Assembly: GCA_025617745.1 (NCBI GenBank)
Contig: CM046870.1
Span: 7,628,303 to 7,692,302 of the forward strand
Direction: 5' to 3'
Source of the DNA: Heliocidaris erythrogramma
Lineage: Eukaryota > Echinodermata > Echinoidea > Camarodonta > Echinometridae
DNA: 64,000 nucleotides
Shown here: piece by piece, positions 22,835-35,300 of the stretch
Numbering within the stretch: position 1 is the stretch's first letter
Layout: each line of letters starts with the position of its first letter
The notes under the pieces: generated by a model
What the model was told of the DNA's origin: nothing
What the model saw: only the letters and a program-made list of their open reading frames with translations
Database searches by the model: none
Program-made: the position numbers and the translations under genes

Positions 22835-24103
22835 GTAATTTACATTCAAGTTATGCTGTTCTGATTTTACATAACCTTTTTTGTCTTGTGGTTGAAATTC
22901 TTTAATTTAAATAATTCACCAAAACAAAATTAGGAACGTTTTCGCCACTATAAGCCGCATTATTTTCTTTGAATTACTCTTTTCTTTTCTTTTTCCGATT
23001 TCCATTCATCATGTTCATTGATTCTTTTATCAGAATCAAATTTTTTCTTAGAGAGAGGTTAATTAATATTAAACATACTTAAAATAAATTGCTTTCTGTC
23101 CGTACCGAAAGAGTTGTTTTCATTTTTATGACAAGAGGAAAAAGATTTCACAAGCACTAGTTCGTTTGGTAATGATACAATATAGTATTGAATTTAATGG
23201 TCATGAATCCAAATGGAGTGTTACATGCGGAGTGCGGCAGGGATCATTACTTGGTCCTCTGTTAGTAATGATTTTCAAATTTGTTCTAATAATCTTTCTT
23301 TTCTTTTATTTGCTGATGACTCAAACCTTTTTCTCTCAAATCCTCAAAGCCTCCTGAATACTGTAATAGCCATGATTACTGTAGCTGAACTTTCCTTTGA
23401 ACTTGATCCAAGCAAACAAACTGTCACTCAATATAAACACAACAAACTTCATTTTATTCAGCAAATCAAGTGAAAATTTACCAGGACCAATCCTATTAAA
23501 TGACACAATTCTTGTTCAAGTTTAAACAATCAAATTCTTAGGAATACACATCGACAACAAATCAACTTGAAAAACACGCATAAATTACATCAATAAACTC
23601 ATATCGTGGAATACAGGAGTCATTGGCAAACCCAAAGCTATATTTCCAGCTCAGGTCTTATGGGGTGTTGCAAGAAAGTTGTAATCAATTTCAAATTGTA
23701 AAGCAAATTAGAACAACCATTCTGAATGGTTCAGCGTCTGCCCATTCAAGAAGATGCGCTTGCAACAATGATTTTGATTGGTCAATACCGATCAGTTGCA
23801 ACTTGCAATCAATCGCAACTTTCTTGCAACACCCCCATTACTCTCTCTGTATTCTACACTAACCCTACCATACTTAAACAATGGAATCCTTGCGCGGGGG
23901 AATAGTGCTAAATCAACCAGCTTTTACTTCTAAAAAATTCTAACAATTTTTTCATACCCTACAAACCCACTCTTTCACTCGTGTAACCTTCTTAAGATTC
24001 ACGAACTATTTACATTCTAGGAATATTCATGTTTCAACTCACAAAGCGTGAATTTCCTAACCCCGTATATACTGCGTACATTATGAATCATTCACTTCAC
24101 TTC

Positions 24104-24141
<38 letters not shown>

Positions 24142-26329
24142 CACTTTTATTGTATAGCGCATATGACATTATAATATAACGTCCCTATGCGCTTCCGAAG
24201 GATTTTGGATATTATTACCCTGGCTTTAGCTCCGGCAGCCGTAATCAGCGCACAGTGCATTTCAAGTAATAAATCCTGCCAGGTACGCATTTAACACCTG
24301 GGTGGAGAGTGGCAAATGTGGATTAATGTCTTGCAAAAATACGCTAGTGCCGGGCTGAGATTGAGAGTCAAGTGAATGAACCACTATACCCCGACACCTC
24401 CACAATTTAACCAGACACGGCCATTCTTATCACCTTTCACGTATACTCGAACAGCTTTGCACAAAATACAATTATATTTACAGGACCAAATCTGTGGAAT
24501 GACCCCCCCCCCCCCCCGACCTAACTAATACCGGCTCACTGTATACATTTTCAATTCAAAATATCCCTCTTGAATACTTACGCAATCCATCTTTATGGCT
24601 CCCTACTCATATACATGTACCTCTCGTCTCCGGATCCCCCGTTTTATGACTTTTGTTTTCTTAATGTTTTCTTAAGATCATCTCTCATATACATGTAATA
24701 ATGTCAAAGACTGTTTTTTAATTCTTAAGAGTACCAACAGTTACAAGTCTAGCTTCTTACTAAATTCCCTATATTTTGTCTTATCCCAACTTTGAAATGA
24801 TTGAATATTGGTCCGTGTCTCAGTACACTTGCATCTCCCTTTTTTTTTTCTTTCTTCTTCTGTTGAAAGCATTGAAGATTGTTCCAATTTTAATTCGTCA
24901 TAAGGGAAGAAGAAGAATATACAGTAACATTTATTTGGTCCTTAATACTACGCTTTATACACTCTAAAAAATTAAGTGCTGTTTTCAGCACCTGGAGGGC
25001 TGAATTTAGCACTTTCTGAGTGCTTGCATAGGGACTGCACTCAGAGTGCTATTTGAATGCACACAGCGTGCTATTTCAGCACTTTCACGGGAGCTGGACC
25101 GGCTCCTTAAACTGCTAAACATTCGTTTAAAAAAAAATCGTGATTCTGGCGAGCCTCGAACCAGGGTCCGCTGATCGAGAATTGCTGACATTACCGCTAG
25201 ACTAACTCACATCGTACGATTTAGAGCAGATCTTATTGTAACGTAGTGCATTTACGACACCACATAGTTCATGTTATCTACTTGACTCCCATGACGAAGC
25301 TCGATTGCAAGAAGCGTTTGTTAGTCTGTCGGTAACATCAGCGCCTCTCGATCAGCGGAACCTGGTTCGAGGCTCGCCACGGTCACATTTTTTTTTTTTT
25401 TTTTTGCTTGTTAATTAGCACGTGCAAGTGCTAAAACAGCACTTCAGGTGCAGTCACTATACGAGCACCGAAAAAGTAGCACTTCAGTTTTTACAGTGTA
25501 GATAACCATTATTATCCTGGTCATAACACTCAGTTGCTATTCTGTACATAGGGTGCAACATTTCCACTCCTCATTCATATTCCAGTCGGCTTGTACTTTT
25601 ACATGAACTGTAAAAATAGTATATCCATGCAGATATATAGAGAGATACAATGAATGAATTCCAGAGAAGACATTAGTAATGCATTGAATTCCAACTTTTT
25701 TTATCTTAACCAAATTTTCGATCCTCACGGATCTTCCTCAGGGTAATGAACAAAGTGAAATGTGCATGTGAAGCTCTGCTCAGAAAAAGTTGACAATGTA
25801 ATACCATGGTAACGCGCTTAGTTGGTTAAAATAAAAAAAGGTGGAATTCTCGCTACCTCAAATATGCAATTTTCGACGTAGAGGGCAATATTATGCATGG
25901 AAATGGTCCGCATTCTTCGTTAACTTCACTTCCGGTCCGTATTGAAATACTACGGCTTATGAATAAAATGAGTGCTAAAATGCTTAATTTTTGGATCGCA
26001 TGACATAAAACACTCAAAATTTGAAAATGCAACCAATTGTCTCAATAAATCATGATGGTATCTTTTCAAACATGTCGGTTAAACTCAAACTCGAGGATTT
26101 TTGTAATACCTGTGTACATTTTTAATGCAAAAAGACAAACACTTGTCGACCCAGTCGGGATATTGTCAGCACTGCGCATGCCTGGTTTGCATGACAAACG
26201 CCATCTGTTGGCGAAATTGCGTATTTGGGGTAGCGAGAATTCAATGCATTACCAATGTCTTTTCTGGAATTCATTCTATGTATCTCTCTTCATGCTCTTC
26301 CAACACGCGGTTATGAAATATCATCATGC

Positions 26330-26363
<34 letters not shown>

Positions 26364-29300
26364 AAAAAAAGCTCTGCGACAGAGATTTAAAAGAGAGAGA
26401 GACACACTCACAGAATAAATGACTCCGTTAGGCACAACAGGTTCAATATTTCGCCTATAAGGTTTCTTCAGGAAATAATACCAAGTACAAAAAATGCACC
26501 AAGGATGTAGTGATAGCGCGTAACTATTGTCAAAAAACAAGCGTAAACAAGCAAAAGATACGAATATGTCTCCGCTTATACCAGATAATTCCTGATCACC
26601 TACAAGTATAATATAGTTGATGCGCATTCATCAAATGGTTATTTCGAAATTGTGATTTAAAACACTAAAATACTATATTACTAATTGACCTCTGACTATA
26701 AAGCAATATAATCAGTTATTCTTGAGATATCGTGGAAATGTAGCCCAAAACTGTATTAATATCATGTATATTGGCCGCTGAGACCTTCTTATCCCAAAAT
26801 CTAATCAGTTCATCTTCGTATGGGGATATATTAGTACCAAGTTTGAAGTTCTTAGCTCAAACAGTTCTTGAGATATCGCAGTAACGAGGCTAAAAACCAG
26901 TAATTTCATGTAAATTGACCTCTGTGACCTCTGACATTTGACCTATTTACCCCAAAATCTAATCAGTTCCTCTTTCTATGGGGATGCATACTGGTACCAA
27001 GTTTGAAGTTCTTACCGCAAACAGTTCTTGAGATATCAAGGTAACGGTCCTAAAAACCAGTAATTTCATATAATGTCATGTAAATTGACCTCTGTGACCT
27101 CTGATCTTTGGCCTACTTATTCCAAAATCTAATCAGTTCATCTTCGTATGGGGATACATACTAGAACCAAGTTTGAGGTTCCTACCTCAAATGATTCTTC
27201 AGATATCGCGGTAACGAGAAGTGGGACGGACGGACGCACGGACGGACAACCCGAAAACATAATGCCTCCGGCACCCACCTTCGGTGGGCGGAGGCATAAA
27301 AAATGAGTCAAGGCGCGAGAAAGAGAGAGAGAGGGAGGGAGGAGAGAAAGAGAGAGGGAGAGGGAGGAGAGAGAGAGAGGAAATGAGAAAGAGGGAGACA
27401 GAGAGAGACAGACACACACAGTGATGAGGAAAATTAAAGAAAACAAGGGAGAGGAAGAGAGAGAGAGAGAAACAAAAGAGAGAAGTAAAGCAGAGTAAAG
27501 CGTTCTCTCCCCTCCTTTTTCTATTTTATTATTCGTTTTTCTCTTTTTCATTTTCTTTTTCCTTATTTCTTTCTTTTTTCTTTTTTCATTTTTTCATATT
27601 TTTCTTTTTCGTTTCTCTTTTCTGTTTGTAACCCTCTATCCTCTTTCTTCCCACCTTTTCTCCCTGTCTCTCTCCTTACTTTTTTTTTCTCTCTCTCCTT
27701 TACTTCTCTTTTTTATATATATCTCCCTATCTCTCTTCCTCTCCTTTGCTTTATTTATCTTTCTTCATCACTGTGTGAGTGTGTGTGTGTGTGTGTCTGT
27801 CTGTCTGTCCCTCTCTGTCTCCCTCTTTTGCCTTTCCTCTCTCTCTCTCTCTCTGCTTCTCGCGCCTTGACTCTGTTGTATTTTACGCTTGTTGTTTTGA
27901 CAATAGTTACGCGCTATGCACTACATCCTCAGTGCATTTTTTTGTACTTAAATTGGTATCATTTCCTGAAGAAGCCTTATTGGCGAAATATTGAACTTTT
28001 CAGTCAGTCTGCAGCCCGTGCGTGAGCCGAAATGCCGATTCCTACGGAGATTTCCTCTCCACTGGATATCGAGTCTTGCGAAACGAGATAGCGTGAGATT
28101 TGGCGAGATATTTGCAATGGGTCAAGAAGGTATATCTCAAACGAAATTAATACAGAAATCGTTCGGCTATGGTAAAGGAACTTCTCCGTGAAATTTCGTT
28201 CTTTATTTTGGTATATAACAAGCCTATATTCGATCGGATTTGGATATATTTTACCTCGTCCAAAAATGATGAAATTTAGGACTTTTTGGGGAGCAATTTT
28301 AGCCTCTATTTGCTTCCCCCTAACTCCTGACTGGTATACTGGTATACAGTTTTAAAATCTAAGTGATGTCGATGATCGTTGAGTTGGATTATTGGGGCTA
28401 ACAACGAATTGAAAATTATTTTGCAGCAAAAATATGTTTTTCTTTCAAACGTTTTCCGAACAAAATACCCCGTGAAAGCCACTGAGGGGTGAACGTCCGG
28501 TACGCTACGCCGGGTGCAACGGGGTGGAATGCTCCAAGCTGCTGCTGTGGTAATACTTCAGTCTCGTCGAACATTCACTGTTGCAATAGTGTAAATGTAC
28601 ACCAAAATCAATGTAACTGTAAGGAGGATATAATTCATCAACAATCGCCAACTTATCAGTGATTTTAGGACTATTTTAGTTTTCTCTGCTACAAAATTCG
28701 GGTTTCCAGAATGAAAATGAAGTATTAATAATGAATGATATCTTCCCCCTCCTCATGAATGACCTATAATGTTAGCGGGGGGGGGGGGGGTAGAAGAGCT
28801 CCCTGATCACACAAAATTTATCATCAATGCAGGGTACACAGTAGGCCTATTGTTTACATGTATGGCTAGATCCCAAGTCTGCGCAGGGCCCATGTCTGCG
28901 CACACGCGTAACTGCGCGATTCTAATAAAACAAAACACGCAACGAATACAAACTTTGCATCTTATCATAGCGATATGTAATCATGCAAAAAACGAGCCAA
29001 AATAATGACAAAACGGTCTGATTTTAGACATTTTATTCAAAAACCTCAAACTGTTGTATGTCAAAACCCCGGGGGGGGGGGCACTCACATATATATGTCA
29101 CACATGTATGTGCCGCTGTGACGTCCCCCATTTTCAACCTTCTCGGGTCGCTCCCATGATTTGCGATTTTCAGATTTTCACTAACCGCACCTCGATTGGC
29201 TTCCGACTCGCTCCCTAGAATATGAGAAAACAATGCGCACAGCCCATTGTCCGGGAACGGTCGCTCCCTAGCCTCCCAGGCCAGTGCAGCGGGGGAGCTG

Positions 29301-32300
29301 GGCGGCCTAGTGCCCCCTAACTGACGCGGTATTACTAGTGCTAGCGGCGACTCGGCGAGATCAATCTGCATGCGACATCGAGTCAGTGCAGTGGCGCGGC
29401 ATGTACAGCGTTAGAAACAGCGCTGCGACCGCTGACTCAGCTCATGCACCGTATGTGTACCAGAGTAGTGAGATCGCGAGCAGCTAAAATTAGCTCTGCC
29501 CATGAGCCCTTTCCCTCCTTAAACCCTCAAAAATGAGCTTCCTCGATTAACCATTTAGCTCCTTAGACCCTCAAAAATGAGCTTCCTCAATTAACCATTT
29601 AGCTCCTTAGCCCCCTGTTTTGAGATTGGCAGCGGCACACCCACATCCAAAAACAGGTTGAGTGCCCCCCCCCCCCCCCCCCCCCGGGGTCAAAACTCCC
29701 GAACTGCGTGTAAAATGAATGAGTGCGCAGACATGGGCACCATTTCTTTTTTCAATGTTGAAATGACACGGCCACCGTTTCTTGTGGAAATGGCATTGTT
29801 CTTGCTCTAATTTTGATGAGATTTTTTTCAAACTTAGTCTTTAGAATATCAGGAATAAAATAAAATAAAGCTTTAGAGGAATATTAAAGAAATTCTTGTT
29901 CATTTTCAGTTCAAAACCTTAGGTGCGCAGACATAGGGCTCCCCATCATACAATGTTAAATCAAATTCAGCCCACTACTTGTGCTAATAAATGTGTAAAA
30001 GTCATGAAAGTGGCTGTACCAAGGAGTTATGTGATAACTCCTTGGCTGTAATAGATCGTACCTACGTGTGTGTATAGGTGTACGAGTCGATGAACATACC
30101 ATGGAGGTGGAAGTAGTACATACATTTATGCATTAAACGCGTTCGGTTGCATCGAGCAGACGACGCTTTTTGTGACGTGCTGGTCATCTTGCGTCATTAG
30201 GCACGATTTCATTTCGGATGGGAAATAATCTGTGTCATGCAGGGGTGTCGATCCGTGTTCACGATTGGGGGGATGTCCGGCGAGGGAGCGAAGCCAGTGG
30301 CGTACCTACGGATTATGGCGCCTGGGGCAAAACATGAAGTTACGCACCCCACCCCCACGCCAAAAGATGGAACCCCTCAATTGAGAATAACAATGCCCAG
30401 TCGAATTTCTTCGATACTTTCGCATTGAAATTATGGAATTTCTTATTTCCTGACTTCTAATCATTACAGAATGTGATGATATTTCAAGCTCAGACATAAT
30501 GAGTTTGAATAGTTTTAAGTTAATGTATCATAATTCTTATTTATTTTACCCAAAATAATTGGGGGATGATAACACAGGCCATCCCCCCACCTCAAATTTG
30601 AATATTCATAAAACTCGATTCTGTGTGAATACGAGTTCCGTAGAAGAAGCGCTTTTCGCACGGGCTGTGGACTGGCTGTTTTTGTGTCTAAGAGAGTCAT
30701 TTATTCTGTCTGTCTGTGTGTGTGTGTGTGTGTGTGTGTTTCTCTCTCTCTCTTTCTATATATATATACCTGTATATTTATATATGATTGAAATTACCTC
30801 ATTGAATTATCGTTTTATTTGCTTTAAAAATAGTTGTATACTTGCAAATCACGGAAGGGTATGATAATATTTGTTCATTTTCATTATACTGTAAATACAT
30901 GGTTGGGAGTGCGTTGGTGCGATCCGGCAACACAAAGCTTTTTATCGTGGTGTACTATACGCACGAGGCGCAAGCCGAGTGTGTTGGACACCACGATAAA
31001 CACCTGCGTGTTGCCGGATCGCACTAATGCACGAACTGACAAACATGTATTAATAGTTTTATAAAACTGGTCGGCAATATGATTATGAAGTCTATAATAA
31101 TGGTACGAACCCCATAGAAACGCCAAGAGTCGCACAGTCATAGAGGCTGCCATATGCTTTCCTGGATGACATCACATAAGCGCAGCCAACAAAAGTCATG
31201 CGCCTTCAGTGCGCGCATGTAATCCCTGCGCTAAAATGACAATTTAAACTACGCGATTTCTTTGCGTTTTAAGTTTGCACGCACCAGAGGTACGCGTACG
31301 CGCAGCTCAGCCTTGCTTTAGAGCCTTTTTGCCGTACGTTATCATTTTTTTTTGCACGATCACGTGGTGTTATTTGACCAATCAGGATGGCTACATTCTT
31401 GAACCCGTTTTATAAAAACTACTAACATGACTAAGTTGACACGAGGAGCAAAGTTTCACAAACTTACAACTTATGTTAAGTAATAATTCATGATATTTCA
31501 GCAAAGGATACTTCTAAAGATGGCTTTGCATCATTCCTGTCATGTTTATTCGAATAGCAAAATGAATATAGATTATGATAAGTAAATTTTAAATGTTTAG
31601 ACAGAGAGATTTACAAAAAGTTGTTTTGATCTATTTCCCGCAGATGCATGGCGACGTAGAAGACGTCGCAGGACTCCGCCACCACCACCACCAGTAGGTA
31701 GGTTTCAAAACATCCTCCATGATTTTTTAACAAATATTTTGTCATTTATTAAACGGCTATTAAAATTAACATGACAAAACAAGTTTATGCATAGTTAAAT
31801 TCCGTGCTTAAAGATATAGTTTTGGTAAGCCCAAATTGTGAGAGAAAGATAACGGCTCTTAGCGCCCTTTTATGGGTTTTTTTTTTGGACGGGGGGGGGG
31901 GAGCTCTTTTTAAATTTTTTGGGGGGCGACCGCCTCAAGGCCCCAAACCCCCACCCCCCCCCCCCCCCCCCCCCCCCCGGCTACGAGACTGGCGTTATGA
32001 TATATACTTCGCTATAAAGCCGGGGGTTAGTATTGTAGCGCACTGAGTAAAACTTCTTGGAGGATACGTCTGGTATTTATCTGCACACTGATCCAGTACT
32101 ATACATTTCCTTAAATATGCCAGACATTTCGGTCAAGGCATCCAAAGCATTCGACGAAAAATACCCCTATACAGTGGGTCTCACATAAAAGTTAACCATT
32201 GCAAAAAGTCTTCCAAAATATATATTTCAAAATATTTGTAGGAAATTTTCATACCGTGCATAGCCTAGTGTCTTTTCTATCAAATGACAAGAAAAATCTG

Positions 32301-35300
32301 GCGATATTTTAATCTCGAGTGAGCAAAAGCGACTTTTGCGAAAAGGGTGCAAGATCCAGATATGACAAGAGTTGGTATTTGTTCTCTATATTTGTTCTGG
32401 CTGGTATTTACAAATTTGAGAACCGTTAAAAGTTAACAGTTGCAAACAGTCTCCCATAATAAATATTTCAAAATATGTTCATAAAATATTCATACCTATC
32501 GAAGCTTAGGGTCTCTCAAATCAAATGGCAAGAAAACATCTAACGATATTTTACGCTTCAGTGAGCAAAAGCCATTCTTGTAAAAATGGTGCAAACATTT
32601 GTATTGGTTCTGGCTGGTATCAGCAAAGTTGAGAGTCTTGAAAAGGCTTCAAAATTTTAATATTCTCATAACTAAAGAATAGGCTTTATTTTGTGTATGT
32701 CCTGATATATCCCATCAAAACTTTATTGTAGACTAAGAAAGCCAGCTCAAATTAACAACTCGCCAAAATTAATATTTCAAAACACTCAATAAAGTAATTA
32801 GTTGCTCACTGAAGCATAAACATACTGATGAGATGTGTGAGTCCATACAGAGAAAGAAAACTTTCATTAATTGTCTATTATTGATCAAAATATGAACTTT
32901 GCTGATACCAACCAGATCAAATACCAATTCTTGTCAAGTCTGGAGTTTTCACCTTTTCACAAAAATGGCCTTTGCTCATTCGAGCGTAAAATATCGCCGG
33001 ATCCTTAGGTGCCATTTAATAGAAGAGACCGTAAGCTATCTACAGGTATGAAAGAAATTTGCTTCAAATATTTTGAAATATTTATTTGGGGAGACTTTTC
33101 TGACTGTTACCTCCTTTTCTGGGACGCACTGTAGAGGGACAAATTAAAGTAGATATTTATGGTGCTGTCACACTCTGACGGATTGAGCCACGAACAATTG
33201 AAGAGTATGAAAAATCGGAACCCGACAATATTCGCCCATATACGATACCTATCGACAACCGTAAGACAAATGACCGATTAATGATCGCTCGTATCCGCCG
33301 ACATGTCCGCCAGCATTTGCTAACCCGTCAGAAAGTTTCGAACTGCTCAAAACTTTTTCTGAAATCCCGACGGATTGGACCGGAAGTGTTTGAATTGTTC
33401 GTCTATAGTAGGACTATAGTCGCTAACCATCTGCCATCTGTCGAAACTATGAGCAAAATTTTTAAAAAGTATATGGAAGAAGAATATAAGATTGCACAAG
33501 TTAGGAATACATTGGCAATACATCTCCAGAAATGGCAACAGGTAGTATTAGAGTAATTCCAGATTGGGTGCGCATAGTTCAATATTAGTTTTGTTTTTGT
33601 TTTTTTTTTTTGGGGGGGGGGAGGGGGGGGTTTGGTGTGTGTGTGCTGTTTTTTTTTAAAGCATGTACATGTATTATACAATTAGTAATCTTATGTTATT
33701 ACGTAAGCTTCATTAAATGCAAGTATATATGTTACACTTTTGAAAATTATTTGTAATATTTTATTTCATTATGTAATGTTTTATGCTACATGTACGTTTT
33801 GTTTGTGAATATATCAAAATAAAATTTGTTTCAAAACAAAAAAAAAAAATCGTAATTGATCGATATATGCACGATACACCTCGATACTTCCACGACTCTG
33901 TCCGCTGAATCGGCGGAGTATCGGGTTGTTATCGTATATATGTCGTTTATGTAACGATCAATCTCGGACATATATCGAATATTTATCGTATATATATATC
34001 GAATTAATTGTCGGATATGACGGATACGAGCGATCAAAATCGAATAATTATCGGACAGATATCGTTAACTGCCGTATGTTATCGTATAATTATCGGTTCT
34101 AGACGTATATTATCGTATAATATCTGATAGTTGTCGGACTTTTTCCAAGAGTATTATAAACTCCCGATTCCTGGATCTCCGGATCATTTCTTCTCCAGAC
34201 TTCAGAGAGGCAAGATGCTGTGCTGCTGGATTCCTGGTGTTTTTTACAAAATAATGTAGACATATATCCAAAATGTATCCAAAATATCTAACAAATCATG
34301 TCATTTCAGTTTGGAGACGAGCGTGAGAATGAAACCCGTCCGCCTTCGTCGGCTTTTTATAGCCGGTCCGAAGATGCCCGACAATAACCGCCAAATGTTC
34401 GGCAATGTCCGTCAATACCCGATGTCTATCAGACACACGCTCGTCGTTGTCCTCTAATAGTTCGATACCGCCCGACAAGGGATCCGTCATGTTCGACACT
34501 ATCCGTTGATGGAACATATTTTGCCACGCTCTTAACCCGTTATTTATTCGTCAGTACGACAATACTAGCGAAGTATTCGACTATTGACAATCAATTGTTC
34601 GATAATTATGCGATAACAATACGATATAGATTTTAATTCTTAGCCAAAAGGTGATATATATTGGCGAACTGACCGACGGATACAAAATGCCCAAAACGTT
34701 AATACCCGTCCATTCAATCCGTCAGAGTGTGACAGTACCATTATCAAATTTATGACTGTATTGTAGGGAGGGTTTCAAAACATACAGCAAGATTTTAGTT
34801 GGAAACATATGTTTTAATGAAACGTTATAAAGGAGGGGCTGTTGGAGTATAGTCTAGAAATGACATGAATTTTACACTTATTTATTACAAAACAAAGAAG
34901 TTTGCCATTTTTAGTCTGAATAATTGCTTCGGGTACGGGAGAAATGTGATTTATTAACACCAAGACATGTATGTGTTGACGATTAACTCTAAGTCTGTCC
35001 GCTTTGAATAACTCTATAATCACAAGTATTATCATAACGGGAAGAGTAATTTCTATGGGATTTTTATTGTCACCATCCCATCTCATTACCACTATGACTC
35101 TTTCATTCAACTTCATTATTTCTCCAAAAGTATAATAATATCTTTCATAAAGTTCAAAATTTGAAGGAAAAGATAATGCTTTTTTTTAATTTACATTTCT
35201 CGGTCATGAGCATAATTTATCTCAAAAAATCAAGAAAACAAATCAAGATGCAGATTAAATTATCTAGGGTTTCGCTATCTCTGATAACCCGATGATTGTT

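Larger units (their letters stand above)
23160..24620 (+). pseudogene. Non-LTR reverse transcriptase fossil with two nested insertions
   Basis: Pieces in shifting frames: SVTCGVRQGSLLGPL, then LFADDSNLFLSNP (the FADD catalytic motif), FLGIHIDNKST, LTLPYLNNGIL after the MITE, then FTGPNLWND near 24485. This order is that of L2/CR1/jockey-type RT. A Harbinger MITE (23661-23837) and a minus-strand SINE (24107-24408) interrupt it. Frameshifts and stops show it is long dead. Confidence 0.75.
26437..27995. repeat. Large imperfect inverted structure with GA/CT microsatellite arms
   Basis: Outer arms 26437-26548 and about 27885-27995 are inverted copies (caatatttcgcctataaggt and ccttattggcgaaatattga; gtgatagcgcgtaactattg and caatagttacgcgctatgca). 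Inner arms 27300-27440 (GA-rich) and 27755-27880 (CT-rich) also pair. The left arm is separated from its GA part by a tandem-repeat element (26740-27300). Confidence 0.65.
20001..31643 (+). other. Plus gene intron 1, 11.6 kb, repeat-filled
   Basis: The largest intron. It holds palindromic SINE dimers (20246, 25137), the hairpin at 20617, repeat copy 2 (20766), a reverse transcriptase fossil with nested insertions (23160-24620), the element at 24958-25501, a large inverted structure (26437-27995), G-tract foldback elements (29058) and a MITE (30911). No exon-like sushi or HYR sequence was seen. The stretches 21000-22780 and 28000-29030 hold nothing recognizable. Confidence 0.65.

Noticed and set aside
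27138-27551. 137-codon Ser/Leu-rich frame
   Set aside because: Translation of a GA/CT low-complexity tract and the tandem-repeat element.
31804-32046. 80-codon frame with poly-Pro
   Set aside because: The proline run comes from a C homopolymer, not from the Arg/Pro exon type, and it has no splice context.
33281-33556. Harbinger transposase identity for the 91-codon frame
   Set aside because: No DDE residues or Harbinger motifs; kept only as hypothetical.
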